DNA of 17,850 nt from CAZEFK01 sp964511405 (GTDB lineage Bacteria; Pseudomonadota; Alphaproteobacteria; Elsterales; Elsteraceae). The notes below the pieces were generated by a model. It searched no databases, was not told the DNA's origin, and saw only the letters and a list, made by a program, of their open reading frames with translations. The stretch lies in contig CAZEFK010000152.1 of the NCBI GenBank assembly GCA_964511405.1, positions 1-17,850 on the forward strand, given 5' to 3'. Shown in pieces: positions 1 through 6,456 of this stretch (within the stretch, counting starts at the first letter, position 1; the number at the start of each line of letters is the position of its first letter). The translations under genes were made by a program, and so were the position numbers.

Positions 1-38
1 CTCTCACCCGCCTGACCAATTGCGCTTGCGCGCGCACG

Positions 39-58
39 ATCCCCGCTTTCGCGGGGAT
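39..58 (-). repeat. REP-like hairpin downstream of aapP
   Basis: An 8-bp perfect inverted repeat (arms 39-46 and 51-58) has a 4-base loop that reads GAAA on the minus strand, so the RNA would form a stable GNRA-capped stem. It lies about 75 bases beyond the aapP stop. The core resembles palindromes of the CATCCCCGC/GCGGGGATG type that I recall as common between genes in alphaproteobacteria. That is memory, not a search. No T-run follows on the minus strand, so it is more likely a 3'-end stabiliser or REP element than a classical terminator. Confidence 0.5.
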
Positions 59-98
59 GACGAGAACCGGATTTGCCAGGGCTGCCCGGACTTTTGCC

Positions 99-112
99 CC
101 TCTTACAAGAGG
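99..112. other. Small inverted repeat after the aapP stop
   Basis: Arms CCTCTT (99-104) and AAGAGG (107-112) are almost contiguous, giving about five pairs with a four-base loop. It starts about 20 bases past the aapP stop codon. There is no T-tract after it on the minus strand, so termination is not obvious. It may contribute to the aapP mRNA 3' end together with the larger hairpin at 39-58. The rest of positions 1-134 shows nothing I can name. Confidence 0.25.
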
Positions 113-134
113 AGCCTGTAACCCGACCGGCGTC

Positions 135-929
135 TCAGTGGTTCAGGATCTGGCTCAGGAACAGCTTGGTGCGGTCGGACTTGGGGTTGGTGAAGAACTC
201 CTCGGGCCGGCTCATCTCGACGATCTCGCCGCGGTCCATGAAGATGATGCGGTCGGCCACGGTGCGGGCGAAGCCCATCTCGTGGGTCACGCACAGCATG
301 GTCATGCCGTCCTCGGCCAAGCCGATCATGACGTCGAGCACTTCCTTGATCATCTCGGGGTCGAGCGCCGAGGTCGGCTCATCGAACAGCATCACCTTCG
401 GGCTCATGCACAGCGAGCGGGCGATGGCGACGCGCTGCTGCTGGCCGCCCGACAGCTGGCCCGGATATTTCTTCGCCTGGTCGGGAATGCGCACCCGCTC
501 CAAGTAATGCATGGCGACCTTCTCGGCCTCGGCGCGCGGCATCTTGCGCACCCAGATCGGGGCCAGGCAGCAATTCTCCAGCACCGTCAGGTGCGGAAAC
601 AGGTTGAACTGCTGGAACACCATGCCGACTTCGCGGCGGATCTGGTCGATGTTCTTGACGTCGTTGGACAGCTCGATGCTGTCGACCACGATCTTGCCCT
701 TCTGGTGCTCCTCCAGCCGGTTGATGCAGCGGATCAGGGTCGACTTGCCCGAGCCCGACGGGCCGCAGATGACGATCCGCTCGCCCTTGTGGACCGACAG
801 GTTGATGTCGCGCAGGACGTGGAACTCGCCGTACCACTTATGGACACCCATGAGCTCGATGATGATCTCGGGCGACACGACGTGGGCCGGGGCGGAGGCC
901 TGGATGGATTGGGCGGCGGTCTGGCTCAT
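135..929 (-). CDS. aapP: General L-amino acid ABC transporter, ATP-binding protein AapP
   Basis: 264 aa. This is the cytoplasmic ATPase of a polar amino-acid importer and powers the AapQ/AapM permease pair. Visible motifs are Walker A GPSGSGKST (56-64), the Q-loop glutamine in VFQQF (about 106), the signature LSGGQQQR (159-166), Walker B VMLFDE (179-184) and the switch histidine in VTHE (216). All key residues are intact and the length is normal for GlnQ/HisP-type ATPases. The start is ATG with an AGGA motif 8 bases upstream that overlaps the aapM stop codon; the gap to aapM is 11 bases. It is the last gene of aapJQMP. Assignment to Aap rather than another PAAT transporter rests mainly on the long permeases and the AapJ partner. 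The family is certain; the exact substrate range is inferred. Confidence 0.95.
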   Translation of the reverse strand: MSQTAAQSIQASAPAHVVSPEIIIELMGVHKWYGEFHVLRDINLSVHKGERIVICGPSGSGKSTLIRCINRLEEHQKGKIVVDSIELSNDVKNIDQIRREVGMVFQQFNLFPHLTVLENCCLAPIWVRKMPRAEAEKVAMHYLERVRIPDQAKKYPGQLSGGQQQRVAIARSLCMSPKVMLFDEPTSALDPEMIKEVLDVMIGLAEDGMTMLCVTHEMGFARTVADRIIFMDRGEIVEMSRPEEFFTNPKSDRTKLFLSQILNH

Positions 930-940
930 GGGACGGATTC

Positions 941-2062
941 CTATTTGGTCGGCCGGCTATGGCGCAGCTGGCGCTCGAGGTGCCGGCTGTATTTCGACAT
1001 CGCGAAGCAGAAGCAAAAGAAGATGAACGCCGCGAACAGATAGTTCTCGGCATAGAACGATCGCCAGGAGGGGTCGGTGATCGCCGTCTTCACCGCGGTC
1101 AAGAGATCGAACAGGCCGATCACGACGACCAGGGTCGTATCCTTGAAGGTCGCGATGAAGGTATTGACCAGCGGCGGGATGACGATACGCAGCGCCTGGG
1201 GCAGCACGATCAGGCCGACCTTCTGCCAGTATCCCATGCCCAGGGCGTCGGCGGCTTCGTACTGGCCGCGATGCACCGCCACCAGCCCGGCCCGCACCAC
1301 CTCGGCCAGGTAAGCGGCCGAAAACAGGATGAAGGCGACCTGCGCCCGCAGCACCTTGTCGACGCTGACGCCGTTGGGCAGGAACAACGGGAACACGACG
1401 CTCGACATGAACAGCACAGTGATCAGCGGCACGCCGCGGATCAGCTCGATATAGCCGACGCTGACCAGCTTGATGACCGGCAGCGTCGACCGCCGCCCGA
1501 GGGCCAGCAAGATCGCCAGCGGGAACGCCAGCCCCAGGCCGACCACCGCGAACAGCAGCGTCAGCGGCAGGCCGCCCCACAGATCCACCGGCACATAGGG
1601 CAGGCCCAAGATGCCGCCCCACATCAGGACGCCGGCCGCGACCAGCACGAACGCCCACATCCCGACGATGCCCAGCAGGTCCATGGCCGCCGCCAGCGGC
1701 CGGACGACGCTTGATGCGGCCGCCAGGACGAACAGGCCCATGAACAGGGACGGCCGCCAGGTCTGGTCGACCGGGTACTGGCCGAAGACGTCGAAATGGA
1801 ACTTCTCGCCGATCACCGCCCAGCAGGCGCCGCGGCCGTCATTGGCTTGGCACTCCTGGGCGGTCGCGTGGAACAGCGCGTGGGCGATGCCCCAGTCGTA
1901 GAGGCCGATCGCGAGGCGCACGATCACATAGAGGCAGGCCAGCGACAGCACGCTGCTGACCCAGCCCGAGAACAGGTTGGCGCGCATCCAGGCGATCGGT
2001 CCGATGCTCTGGATCGGGCGGGTCACCGCTGCGGTCCCGCCGACATTGGTCATGCTTGCCAT
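941..2062 (-). CDS. aapM: General L-amino acid ABC transporter, permease AapM
   Basis: 373 aa inner-membrane permease of the HisMQ class. It has the extended N-terminal half typical of AapM, with a large loop containing ECQANDGRGACWAVIGEKF (about 91-109) before the conserved permease domain in the C-terminal 200 residues. The EAA loop that docks with the ATPase reads EAADALGMGYWQKVGLIVLPQALR. Several hydrophobic helices are evident, and the C-terminal helix is followed by a basic tail. It starts 4 bases after the aapQ stop (TAGGGCGATG); a second in-frame ATG three codons on is possible. Such a tight junction implies translational coupling. Together with AapQ it should form the transmembrane channel for amino acids delivered by AapJ. 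Confidence 0.94.
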   Translation of the reverse strand: MASMTNVGGTAAVTRPIQSIGPIAWMRANLFSGWVSSVLSLACLYVIVRLAIGLYDWGIAHALFHATAQECQANDGRGACWAVIGEKFHFDVFGQYPVDQTWRPSLFMGLFVLAAASSVVRPLAAAMDLLGIVGMWAFVLVAAGVLMWGGILGLPYVPVDLWGGLPLTLLFAVVGLGLAFPLAILLALGRRSTLPVIKLVSVGYIELIRGVPLITVLFMSSVVFPLFLPNGVSVDKVLRAQVAFILFSAAYLAEVVRAGLVAVHRGQYEAADALGMGYWQKVGLIVLPQALRIVIPPLVNTFIATFKDTTLVVVIGLFDLLTAVKTAITDPSWRSFYAENYLFAAFIFFCFCFAMSKYSRHLERQLRHSRPTK

Positions 2063-2066
2063 CGCC

Positions 2067-3257
2067 CTACCGCTCGACCAGCGCGATGCGCGCGTTGTAC
2101 CAGTTCATGAACAGCGAAATGCCGAGGCTGATCGCCAGATAGACGGCCATCTGCATCAGGATGCCCTCGACCGCCTGTCCGGTCTGGTTGATCATGGTGT
2201 TGGTGATGGACACCAGATCCGGAAAGCCGATCACCACCGCCAGCGACGAGTTCTTGGTCAGGTTCAGATACTGGCTGGTGATCGGCGGCACGATGACGCG
2301 CAGCGCCTGCGGCAGCACGACCAGGCGCAGGATCCGGCGGCCGGGCAGTCCCAAGGCGCGCGCGGCCTCGGTCTGGCCGTGAGGGACGGCCAGGATGCCC
2401 GCCCGGACGATCTCGGCGACATAGGAGGCGGTATAGACCACCAGGCCGGTCAGGAGCGCCGCCAACTCGGGACTGAAGGCGCCGCCGCCAGCGAAATTGA
2501 AGCCCTGGAGATGGGGCACGTCGAGCGCCGCCGGCATGCCGCCGACCAACCACACCGCCACCGGCAGGCCGACGATCAGCGCCACCGCGGGCAGGAGGAT
2601 CGGCTGGGCCTGGCCGGTCGCCATCTGCACGGCCCGGGCGCGGCGCGCCCAGGCCCAGGCGATCACCGCCCCGGCCACCAGCGCCAGCAGGATCCAGCTC
2701 CACAGCGGATCGTTGGCGGGCAAGGGAAAGCGGAACCCCCGGTTCGACAGGAAGAACCCGGGAAGCGGCTGCAGCGCCTGGCGCGGCGGCGGCAGCGCGA
2801 CATTGATGGTGCCGTACCAGAACAGGAGCTGCAGCACCAAGGGCGTGTTCCGGATGACTTCGACATAGGTGGCCGCCAGCGTGCGCAGCAGCCAGTTGGT
2901 CGACAGCCGGGCAATTCCCAGCAGCGTGCCCAGGATCGTCGCGAAGACGATGCCGATGACCGCGACTTCCAGCGTGTTGACGATGCCCACCAGCACCGCG
3001 GTGCTGTAGGTGTCGGCGGCCTGGAACGGCAGCACCGACTCACCGATGTCGAAACCGGCCTCCTTGGCCAGGAAGCCGAAACCGGACGCAATGTGCCGCT
3101 CGGCCAGGTTGGTGGCGGCATTGCCCACCAGGTACCAGGCGACGGCCACCACGACCACGACCATGAATACCTGGGCTAGGACACCGCGAACTTCACGATC
3201 GTACCAGAAGGGCGGTTTCGCACTCCCCAGGCGTCGCCCGACATCCTCCGCTGCCAT
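2067..3257 (-). CDS. aapQ: General L-amino acid ABC transporter, permease AapQ
   Basis: 396 aa inner-membrane permease, partner of AapM. The N-terminal region carries the AapQ-like stretch PPFWYDREVRGVLAQVF followed by the first helix. Next comes the HisM-type start of the permease domain (about 88 onward: GIVNTLEVAVIGIV), a long central insertion, and the EAA loop EAARALGLPGRRILRLVVLPQALR near the C-terminus. The extra length over simple 220-aa HisQ-type permeases is normal for AapQ. The ATG start has a GGGGGAG ribosome site about 5 bases upstream. It is separated from aapJ by 139 bases holding two strong hairpins, and it almost abuts aapM. The family call is firm. Confidence 0.94.
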   Translation of the reverse strand: MAAEDVGRRLGSAKPPFWYDREVRGVLAQVFMVVVVVAVAWYLVGNAATNLAERHIASGFGFLAKEAGFDIGESVLPFQAADTYSTAVLVGIVNTLEVAVIGIVFATILGTLLGIARLSTNWLLRTLAATYVEVIRNTPLVLQLLFWYGTINVALPPPRQALQPLPGFFLSNRGFRFPLPANDPLWSWILLALVAGAVIAWAWARRARAVQMATGQAQPILLPAVALIVGLPVAVWLVGGMPAALDVPHLQGFNFAGGGAFSPELAALLTGLVVYTASYVAEIVRAGILAVPHGQTEAARALGLPGRRILRLVVLPQALRVIVPPITSQYLNLTKNSSLAVVIGFPDLVSITNTMINQTGQAVEGILMQMAVYLAISLGISLFMNWYNARIALVER

Positions 3258-3318
3258 TCACGCTCCCCCGCGACTCGGCCCCCACGACTGGGCCGTCGAC
3301 TGTCTCAATCGCAACGAT

Positions 3319-3345
3319 CATGGGGCGGGCGCGACCCGCCCCATG
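3319..3345 (-). promoter_or_regulatory. Intercistronic hairpin 2 between aapJ and aapQ
   Basis: Perfect 11-bp inverted repeat (arms 3319-3329 and 3335-3345, CATGGGGCGGG against CCCGCCCCATG) with a 5-base loop. It lies upstream of aapQ and downstream of the larger hairpin that follows aapJ. No T-run follows on the minus strand, so full termination is unlikely. I infer a role in mRNA 3'-end protection or partial transcription stop that raises binding-protein output over permease output. Confidence 0.65.
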
Positions 3346-3353
3346 CGTTCGGG

Positions 3354-3392
3354 GTTCCGGTCCTGCACGGCGCGTGCCGGCAGGACCGGAAC
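3354..3392 (-). promoter_or_regulatory. Intercistronic hairpin 1 directly after the aapJ stop
   Basis: Perfect 13-bp arms (3354-3366 and 3380-3392, GTTCCGGTCCTGC against GCAGGACCGGAAC) enclose a further CGGC/GCCG stem with a 4-base loop and one bulged base. It begins 4 bases beyond the aapJ stop codon. The stem is GC-rich and very stable. With no U-tract it fits a processing or stability barrier that shields the aapJ message from 3' exonucleases, as known for hairpins behind other binding-protein genes. Function is inferred; the structure is seen directly. Confidence 0.7.
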
Positions 3393-3396
3393 AGCG

Positions 3397-4446
3397 TCAA
3401 CGGATCGGCAAGGCGTAGATCAGCCCGCCCTTGTTCCACTGGGCATTCAGTCCGCGGTCGATCTTGAGCTGCGAGTCCTTGCCGACATTGCGCTCGTAGA
3501 TCTCACCGTAATTGCCGACGGCCGCGATCGCGCGCACCGCCCAGTCCTCGTCCAGGTGCAGCGACTTGCCGAAGCCGGGCGTGACGCCCAGCAGGCGCTT
3601 GATCCCGGGGTCCTCGCTCTTCTTCATCTCGTTGACGTTGGCCTTGGTGATCCCCCGCTCCTCGGCTTCCATCAGGGCGTAGATCGTCCAGTCGACGACA
3701 TTGATCCACTCGGGGTCGTTGGCGCGGACGGCCGGCGCCAGCGGCTCCTTCGAGATCGTCTCGGGCAGCACGACATAATCGTCGGGCTTGGCGGCGCGCG
3801 AGGCGCGCGTGCTGGCCAGACCGGACTTGTCGTCGGTGAAGACGTCGCAGCGGCCGGCGAAGAATGCGGCCTCCAGCTCTGCCAGCTCGGCGATCACCAC
3901 CGGCTGGAACTTCATGTTGTTGGCGCGGAAATAGTCGGCCAAGTTGAGTTCGGTGGTGGTGCCGGGCTGCACGCACACCGTGGCGCCGTTCAGCTCCTTG
4001 GCGCTCTTCACGCCCAGGCTCTTGGGCACCATGAAGCCCTGGCCGTCATAGAAGGTGACCGGGGCGAAATGGAAGCCCAGGTCGGCGGCGCGGCTGAGGG
4101 TCGCCGTGGTGTTGCGCGCCAGGACGTCGACCTCGCCCGACTGCAGGGCGGGGAACCGCTGCTGGGCGTTGTAGGGGAAGAACTTGACCTTGTCGGGCGA
4201 GCCCAGGACGGCCGCGGCGATCGCCCGGCACGTGTCGACGTCCAGGCCGGTCCAGTTGCCCTGGGCGTCGGGGAACGAGAACCCGGGCAGGCTCGGGTTG
4301 CTGCCGCAATTGAGCACGCCGCGCGCCTTCACCGCCGCGAGCGTACCTTCGGCATGCGCCGGCGCCGTCGCGAAGGCGACCGTGCCGAGCGCCATCGCCA
4401 TCAGGGCGCCGCGCCCGACCATCTTCAAATTGTCGAAGCTGACCAA
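3397..4446 (-). CDS. aapJ: General L-amino acid-binding periplasmic protein AapJ
   Basis: 349 aa with the chosen TTG start. It is the periplasmic solute-binding protein (family 3) that captures L-amino acids and hands them to AapQM. A signal peptide is visible: a basic start, the hydrophobic run ALMAMALGTVAFATA, and an AHA|EG cleavage site near residue 32. Mature-domain hallmarks include VLNCGSNPSLPGFSFPD, the DVDTCRAIAAAV segment and SGEVDVLARNTT. The frame stays open far upstream, so the start had to be chosen. TTG at 4446 has a perfect AGGAGG 7 bases upstream, whereas the ATG at 4422 (341 aa, starting MVGRGALM) has none. First gene of the operon; it has its own candidate promoter. Confidence 0.93.
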   Translation of the reverse strand: MVSFDNLKMVGRGALMAMALGTVAFATAPAHAEGTLAAVKARGVLNCGSNPSLPGFSFPDAQGNWTGLDVDTCRAIAAAVLGSPDKVKFFPYNAQQRFPALQSGEVDVLARNTTATLSRAADLGFHFAPVTFYDGQGFMVPKSLGVKSAKELNGATVCVQPGTTTELNLADYFRANNMKFQPVVIAELAELEAAFFAGRCDVFTDDKSGLASTRASRAAKPDDYVVLPETISKEPLAPAVRANDPEWINVVDWTIYALMEAEERGITKANVNEMKKSEDPGIKRLLGVTPGFGKSLHLDEDWAVRAIAAVGNYGEIYERNVGKDSQLKIDRGLNAQWNKGGLIYALPIR

Positions 4447-4453
4447 CTGGTAT

Positions 4454-4459
4454 CCTCCT
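4454..4459 (-). promoter_or_regulatory. Consensus ribosome binding site for aapJ that supports a TTG start
   Basis: AGGAGG on the minus strand, 7 bases before TTG at 4446-4444. The next in-frame ATG, at 4422, has no Shine-Dalgarno sequence in front of it. This pairs a strong site with a weak initiation codon and decides the start of the binding protein. Confidence 0.7.
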
Positions 4460-4464
4460 GGAAT

Positions 4465-4485
4465 CCGGGGACTGACTTGCCCCGG
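4465..4485 (-). promoter_or_regulatory. Leader hairpin just upstream of the aapJ ribosome binding site
   Basis: Arms CCGGGG (4465-4470) and CCCCGG (4480-4485) are separated by 9 bases. The stem ends 5 bases before the AGGAGG. It could be an mRNA structure that affects access to the ribosome site, or simply a GC-rich coincidence; six GC pairs is moderate evidence. Confidence 0.35.
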
Positions 4486-4503
4486 TGATATGTCACCCTC
4501 GCA

Positions 4504-4525
4504 CGCAGGGCATGCGATCCCTGCG
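4504..4525 (-). promoter_or_regulatory. Inverted repeat at the expected aapJ transcription start (operator or leader stem)
   Basis: A 7-bp perfect inverted repeat, CGCAGGG (4504-4510) and CCCTGCG (4519-4525), has an 8-base spacer. It lies just downstream of the candidate -10 box at 4531-4536, so it overlaps or immediately follows the predicted +1. This is a normal place for a repressor operator. No regulator can be named from the sequence. Confidence 0.4.
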
Positions 4526-4530
4526 CAGGT

Positions 4531-4557
4531 TGCATAGATGATGCGGCAGTTTGTCAA
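4531..4557 (-). promoter_or_regulatory. Candidate promoter for aapJQMP
   Basis: On the minus strand, a perfect -35 TTGACA (4552-4557) and a -10-like TATGCA (4531-4536) are separated by 15 bases, a little shorter than optimal. A second TTGACG lies at 4561-4566. The stretch is the most AT-rich between zur and aapJ. The position, about 85 bases upstream of the aapJ start, is reasonable. Inference from motifs only. Confidence 0.4.
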
Positions 4558-4570
4558 CTCCGTCAAACCT

Positions 4571-4586
4571 GCCTCGACGCCGAGGC
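4571..4586 (-). terminator. Possible weak terminator of zur
   Basis: Stem GCCTCG/CGAGGC (4571-4576 and 4581-4586) with a 4-base loop, 15 bases past the zur stop. On the minus strand it is followed only by AGGTTTG, so the U-tract is poor. It may separate zur from the aap promoter, but it is not a strong intrinsic terminator. Confidence 0.3.
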
Positions 4587-4601
4587 GGATGGCCCGGCGC
4601 G

Positions 4602-5084
4602 CTAACTCCCGGCGCAGTGCCGGCACAGCCCGGCGATCTCGATCGTCTGGCGCTCGATGGTAAAGCCGACGTCGGCCGCGGCGGCCCCGACCGCCGCGCC
4701 GACGCGCGGGTCGGTCAGCTCCTGCACGGCGCCGCAGCCGCGGCAGATCAGCAGCTGCACCTGGTGCGGATGGTGCGGATCGATGCAGCCGACGAACGCA
4801 TTCATCGACTCCAGCCGATGGATCAGGCCCTGGGCCAGCAGGAAGTCGAGGGCGCGGTAGACCGTCGGCGGGGCGGCGCCCAATCCCTCCTGGCGCAGGG
4901 CGTCCAGCAGGGCGTAGGCTCCGACCGGCGCGTGGCTGCGCCAGACCAGCTCCAGCACCCGCCGGCGCAGCGGCGTCAGCCGCTCGCCGCGGCGCGCGCA
5001 GAGGTCCACGGCGGCGGTGAGGGCTTCGGCCACGCAATGGTCATGATCGTGCGCGGACGGGTCCGCGCCGGGAGACGGCATCAT
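4602..5084 (-). CDS. zur: Fur-family transcriptional regulator, zinc-responsive (Zur type)
   Basis: 160 aa cytoplasmic DNA-binding metalloregulator. The N-terminal winged-helix domain (about 20-95) contains RLTPLRRRVLELVWRSHAPVGAYALLDAL split over the first helices, and the recognition region PPTVYRALDFLLAQGLIHRLES. The dimer and metal domain follows with FVGCIDPHHPHQVQLLICRGCG (about 97-118) and the C-terminal CRHC. The two CxxC pairs (114/117 and 154/157) make the structural zinc site. The APVGAYALL and NAFVGC wording is closer to Zur than to ferric Fur. It starts at ATG 5084 (another ATG follows at once) and shares bases with the hisI start on the other strand. No znuABC genes are nearby, so the zinc call rests on sequence flavour. 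Confidence 0.85.
   Translation of the reverse strand: MMPSPGADPSAHDHDHCVAEALTAAVDLCARRGERLTPLRRRVLELVWRSHAPVGAYALLDALRQEGLGAAPPTVYRALDFLLAQGLIHRLESMNAFVGCIDPHHPHQVQLLICRGCGAVQELTDPRVGAAVGAAAADVGFTIERQTIEIAGLCRHCAGS
5070..5075 (+). promoter_or_regulatory. Ribosome binding site that decides the hisI start inside zur
   Basis: GGGAGA on the plus strand, 7 bases before ATG 5083-5085. It lies within the first codons of zur on the opposite strand. The alternative hisI ATG at 5107 has no purine-rich site in front of it, so the upstream start that overlaps zur is preferred. Confidence 0.5.
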
Positions 5085-5466
5085 GGGTGAACCCTATCAC
5101 GGCTCGATGCCCAGCGCGGCGGTGCTCGACGCCATCCGCTTCGACGAGCGCGGGCTGGTCCCGGCGATCGCCCAGGACCATGCCACCGGCCAAGTGCTGA
5201 TGATGGCCTGGATGAACCGCGCGGCCGTGGCCGAGACCCTTGCCACCGGCCGGGTGTGCTACTGGTCGCGGTCACGCCAGGCGCCCTGGCGCAAGGGCGA
5301 CACCTCGGGCCACGTCCAGCATCTGGTGGAGATGCGCCTGGACTGCGACGGCGACACGGTGCTGGTCCGGGTCGACCAGACCGGCCCCGCTTGCCACACC
5401 GGCGCGCGCAGCTGCTTCTTCCGCACCGCCGGCGCCGACGGCTGGGCCGCCGATCAGCCGGCCTGA
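5083..5466 (+). CDS. hisI: Phosphoribosyl-AMP cyclohydrolase
   Basis: 127 aa. It opens the purine ring of phosphoribosyl-AMP in the third step of histidine synthesis, in the cytoplasm. The family pattern is complete: GLVPAIAQD (24-32), VLMMAWMN (38-45), CYWSRSRQAPWRKGDTSGH (59-77), the metal-binding LDCDGD (86-91), then GPACHTG (101-107) and SCFF (110-113). Cysteines 88, 104 and 111 match the zinc ligands known for the family, and the aspartates match the magnesium site, so this is the zinc-dependent form. It is monofunctional, with no HisE domain. It is the only clear plus-strand protein gene, divergent from zur with overlapping start codons and convergent with the CHAD gene 6 bases away. 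Other his genes are not in the window. Confidence 0.95.
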   Translation: MGEPYHGSMPSAAVLDAIRFDERGLVPAIAQDHATGQVLMMAWMNRAAVAETLATGRVCYWSRSRQAPWRKGDTSGHVQHLVEMRLDCDGDTVLVRVDQTGPACHTGARSCFFRTAGADGWAADQPA

Positions 5467-5472
5467 GACGGC

Positions 5473-6429
5473 CTACCAGAACGGTGCCGCGGCCTTGAAG
5501 GTCCGCCAGCGCTTCGGCAGCCGCCGCAGGTCGCGGCTGCGCCGCTTGGCGATCCAGCGGTCGAGCGGCCGGCGGTCGCGCGCCGTGGCGGCGGCGGGCT
5601 CGGCCTGATCGGCGAGCAGTCCGGCCACGCTACCGTCGTTCAGCCGGCCCAGCGCGTCCTGGATGCGCTCGGCCGCCGCGACGAAGCACCCGACCTGGCC
5701 GGAGTCGTAGGCCCCGGCCAGGAACTCCGCCGCATAGCGCAACTTCTTCAGGCTCTTGCGCAGGGCGTGGCGGTCGGCCTCGTCCTGGCGCCGAAGACGG
5801 CGGCCGCGCCGGCGCACCGTCGTCGCCATCGCGTCCAGCAGCTCCGGCGCGACCTCGGCGATCGGCCGGGCCAGTCGGCGCCGCGCCGACCCGGACAGCC
5901 CGGCCTGCCAGTCATCGCTCTCGATCCAGACCATCAGCCGCTGCACCAGACGCCGGTAATGGCCGGATCGGACTTCGTCGACGGCACGCTCCAGCGCGGC
6001 CTGGCGATAGGGCTCGGCGCCGCGGCGCAGCGCCGTCAGGCGGCCACGGCCGGCCTTGACCAGGGTCTTGTCGACGAACACGTCCCAGTCACGGGCGTCG
6101 CCCAGGGTGCGCGCGAGCCACCGCAGCTGGGCCTCGACCTGCGCCGTCGCGTCAGGCGCGGTCAGGCCCCGGAACAGCCGGAAGGCCGTCCGGATCCGGC
6201 GCACCGCGACGCGCATCTGATGGACGCCCTCGGGATTGCCGTCGAGGGTCGCGGCCTGGTTGCGGGCCAAGTGGCCGATGCAGTGGCCGACGATATGGCG
6301 GAACGCCGCGGCGGTCGTGGCATCCGGAGCCAGCGGCACCGGCTCGGCCTTGACCGGCAGCGGAGGGCGGCGCGGCTTGCCGTCGCGCACCAGCTCGAGG
6401 TCGGGGGTCTTCGGCGCCATGGTGTCCAT
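5473..6429 (-). CDS. CHAD domain-containing protein
   Basis: 318 aa, predicted all-helical and strongly basic. The CHAD domain (conserved histidine alpha-helical domain) runs from about residue 41 to the end. Signatures are GVHQMRVAVRRIRTAFRLF (68-86), RDWDVFVD (113-120), RHALRKSLKKLRYAAEFL (220-237) and RIQDALGRLND (255-265). Such domains are known to bind polyphosphate through their conserved basic and histidine residues. No CYTH domain is fused to it, and no polyphosphate kinase or phosphatase gene is nearby, so its job here is open. The first ATG has GGGAG about 6 bases upstream; a second ATG lies three codons in. It starts 27 bases after the second lolC/E gene and may be read with the lol genes. 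Confidence 0.88.
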   Translation of the reverse strand: MDTMAPKTPDLELVRDGKPRRPPLPVKAEPVPLAPDATTAAAFRHIVGHCIGHLARNQAATLDGNPEGVHQMRVAVRRIRTAFRLFRGLTAPDATAQVEAQLRWLARTLGDARDWDVFVDKTLVKAGRGRLTALRRGAEPYRQAALERAVDEVRSGHYRRLVQRLMVWIESDDWQAGLSGSARRRLARPIAEVAPELLDAMATTVRRRGRRLRRQDEADRHALRKSLKKLRYAAEFLAGAYDSGQVGCFVAAAERIQDALGRLNDGSVAGLLADQAEPAAATARDRRPLDRWIAKRRSRDLRRLPKRWRTFKAAAPFW

Positions 6430-6456
6430 GGAATGCTCCCGATCGCCTGGACGGCG

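Noticed and set aside
1977..4488. Overlapping plus-strand open frames opposite the aap genes
   Set aside because: Shadows of aapM, aapQ and aapJ, which have strong family motifs on the minus strand.
4447..5037. Long N-terminal extension of the aapJ frame
   Set aside because: It would run through zur in another frame, has no similarity to binding proteins, and would destroy the visible signal peptide; the TTG at 4446 has a perfect ribosome site.
5087..5100. GTGA-N6-TCAC as a Zur box
   Set aside because: Four-base arms and a GC-rich centre do not match the AT-rich Zur motifs I know for alphaproteobacteria; kept only as a remark.
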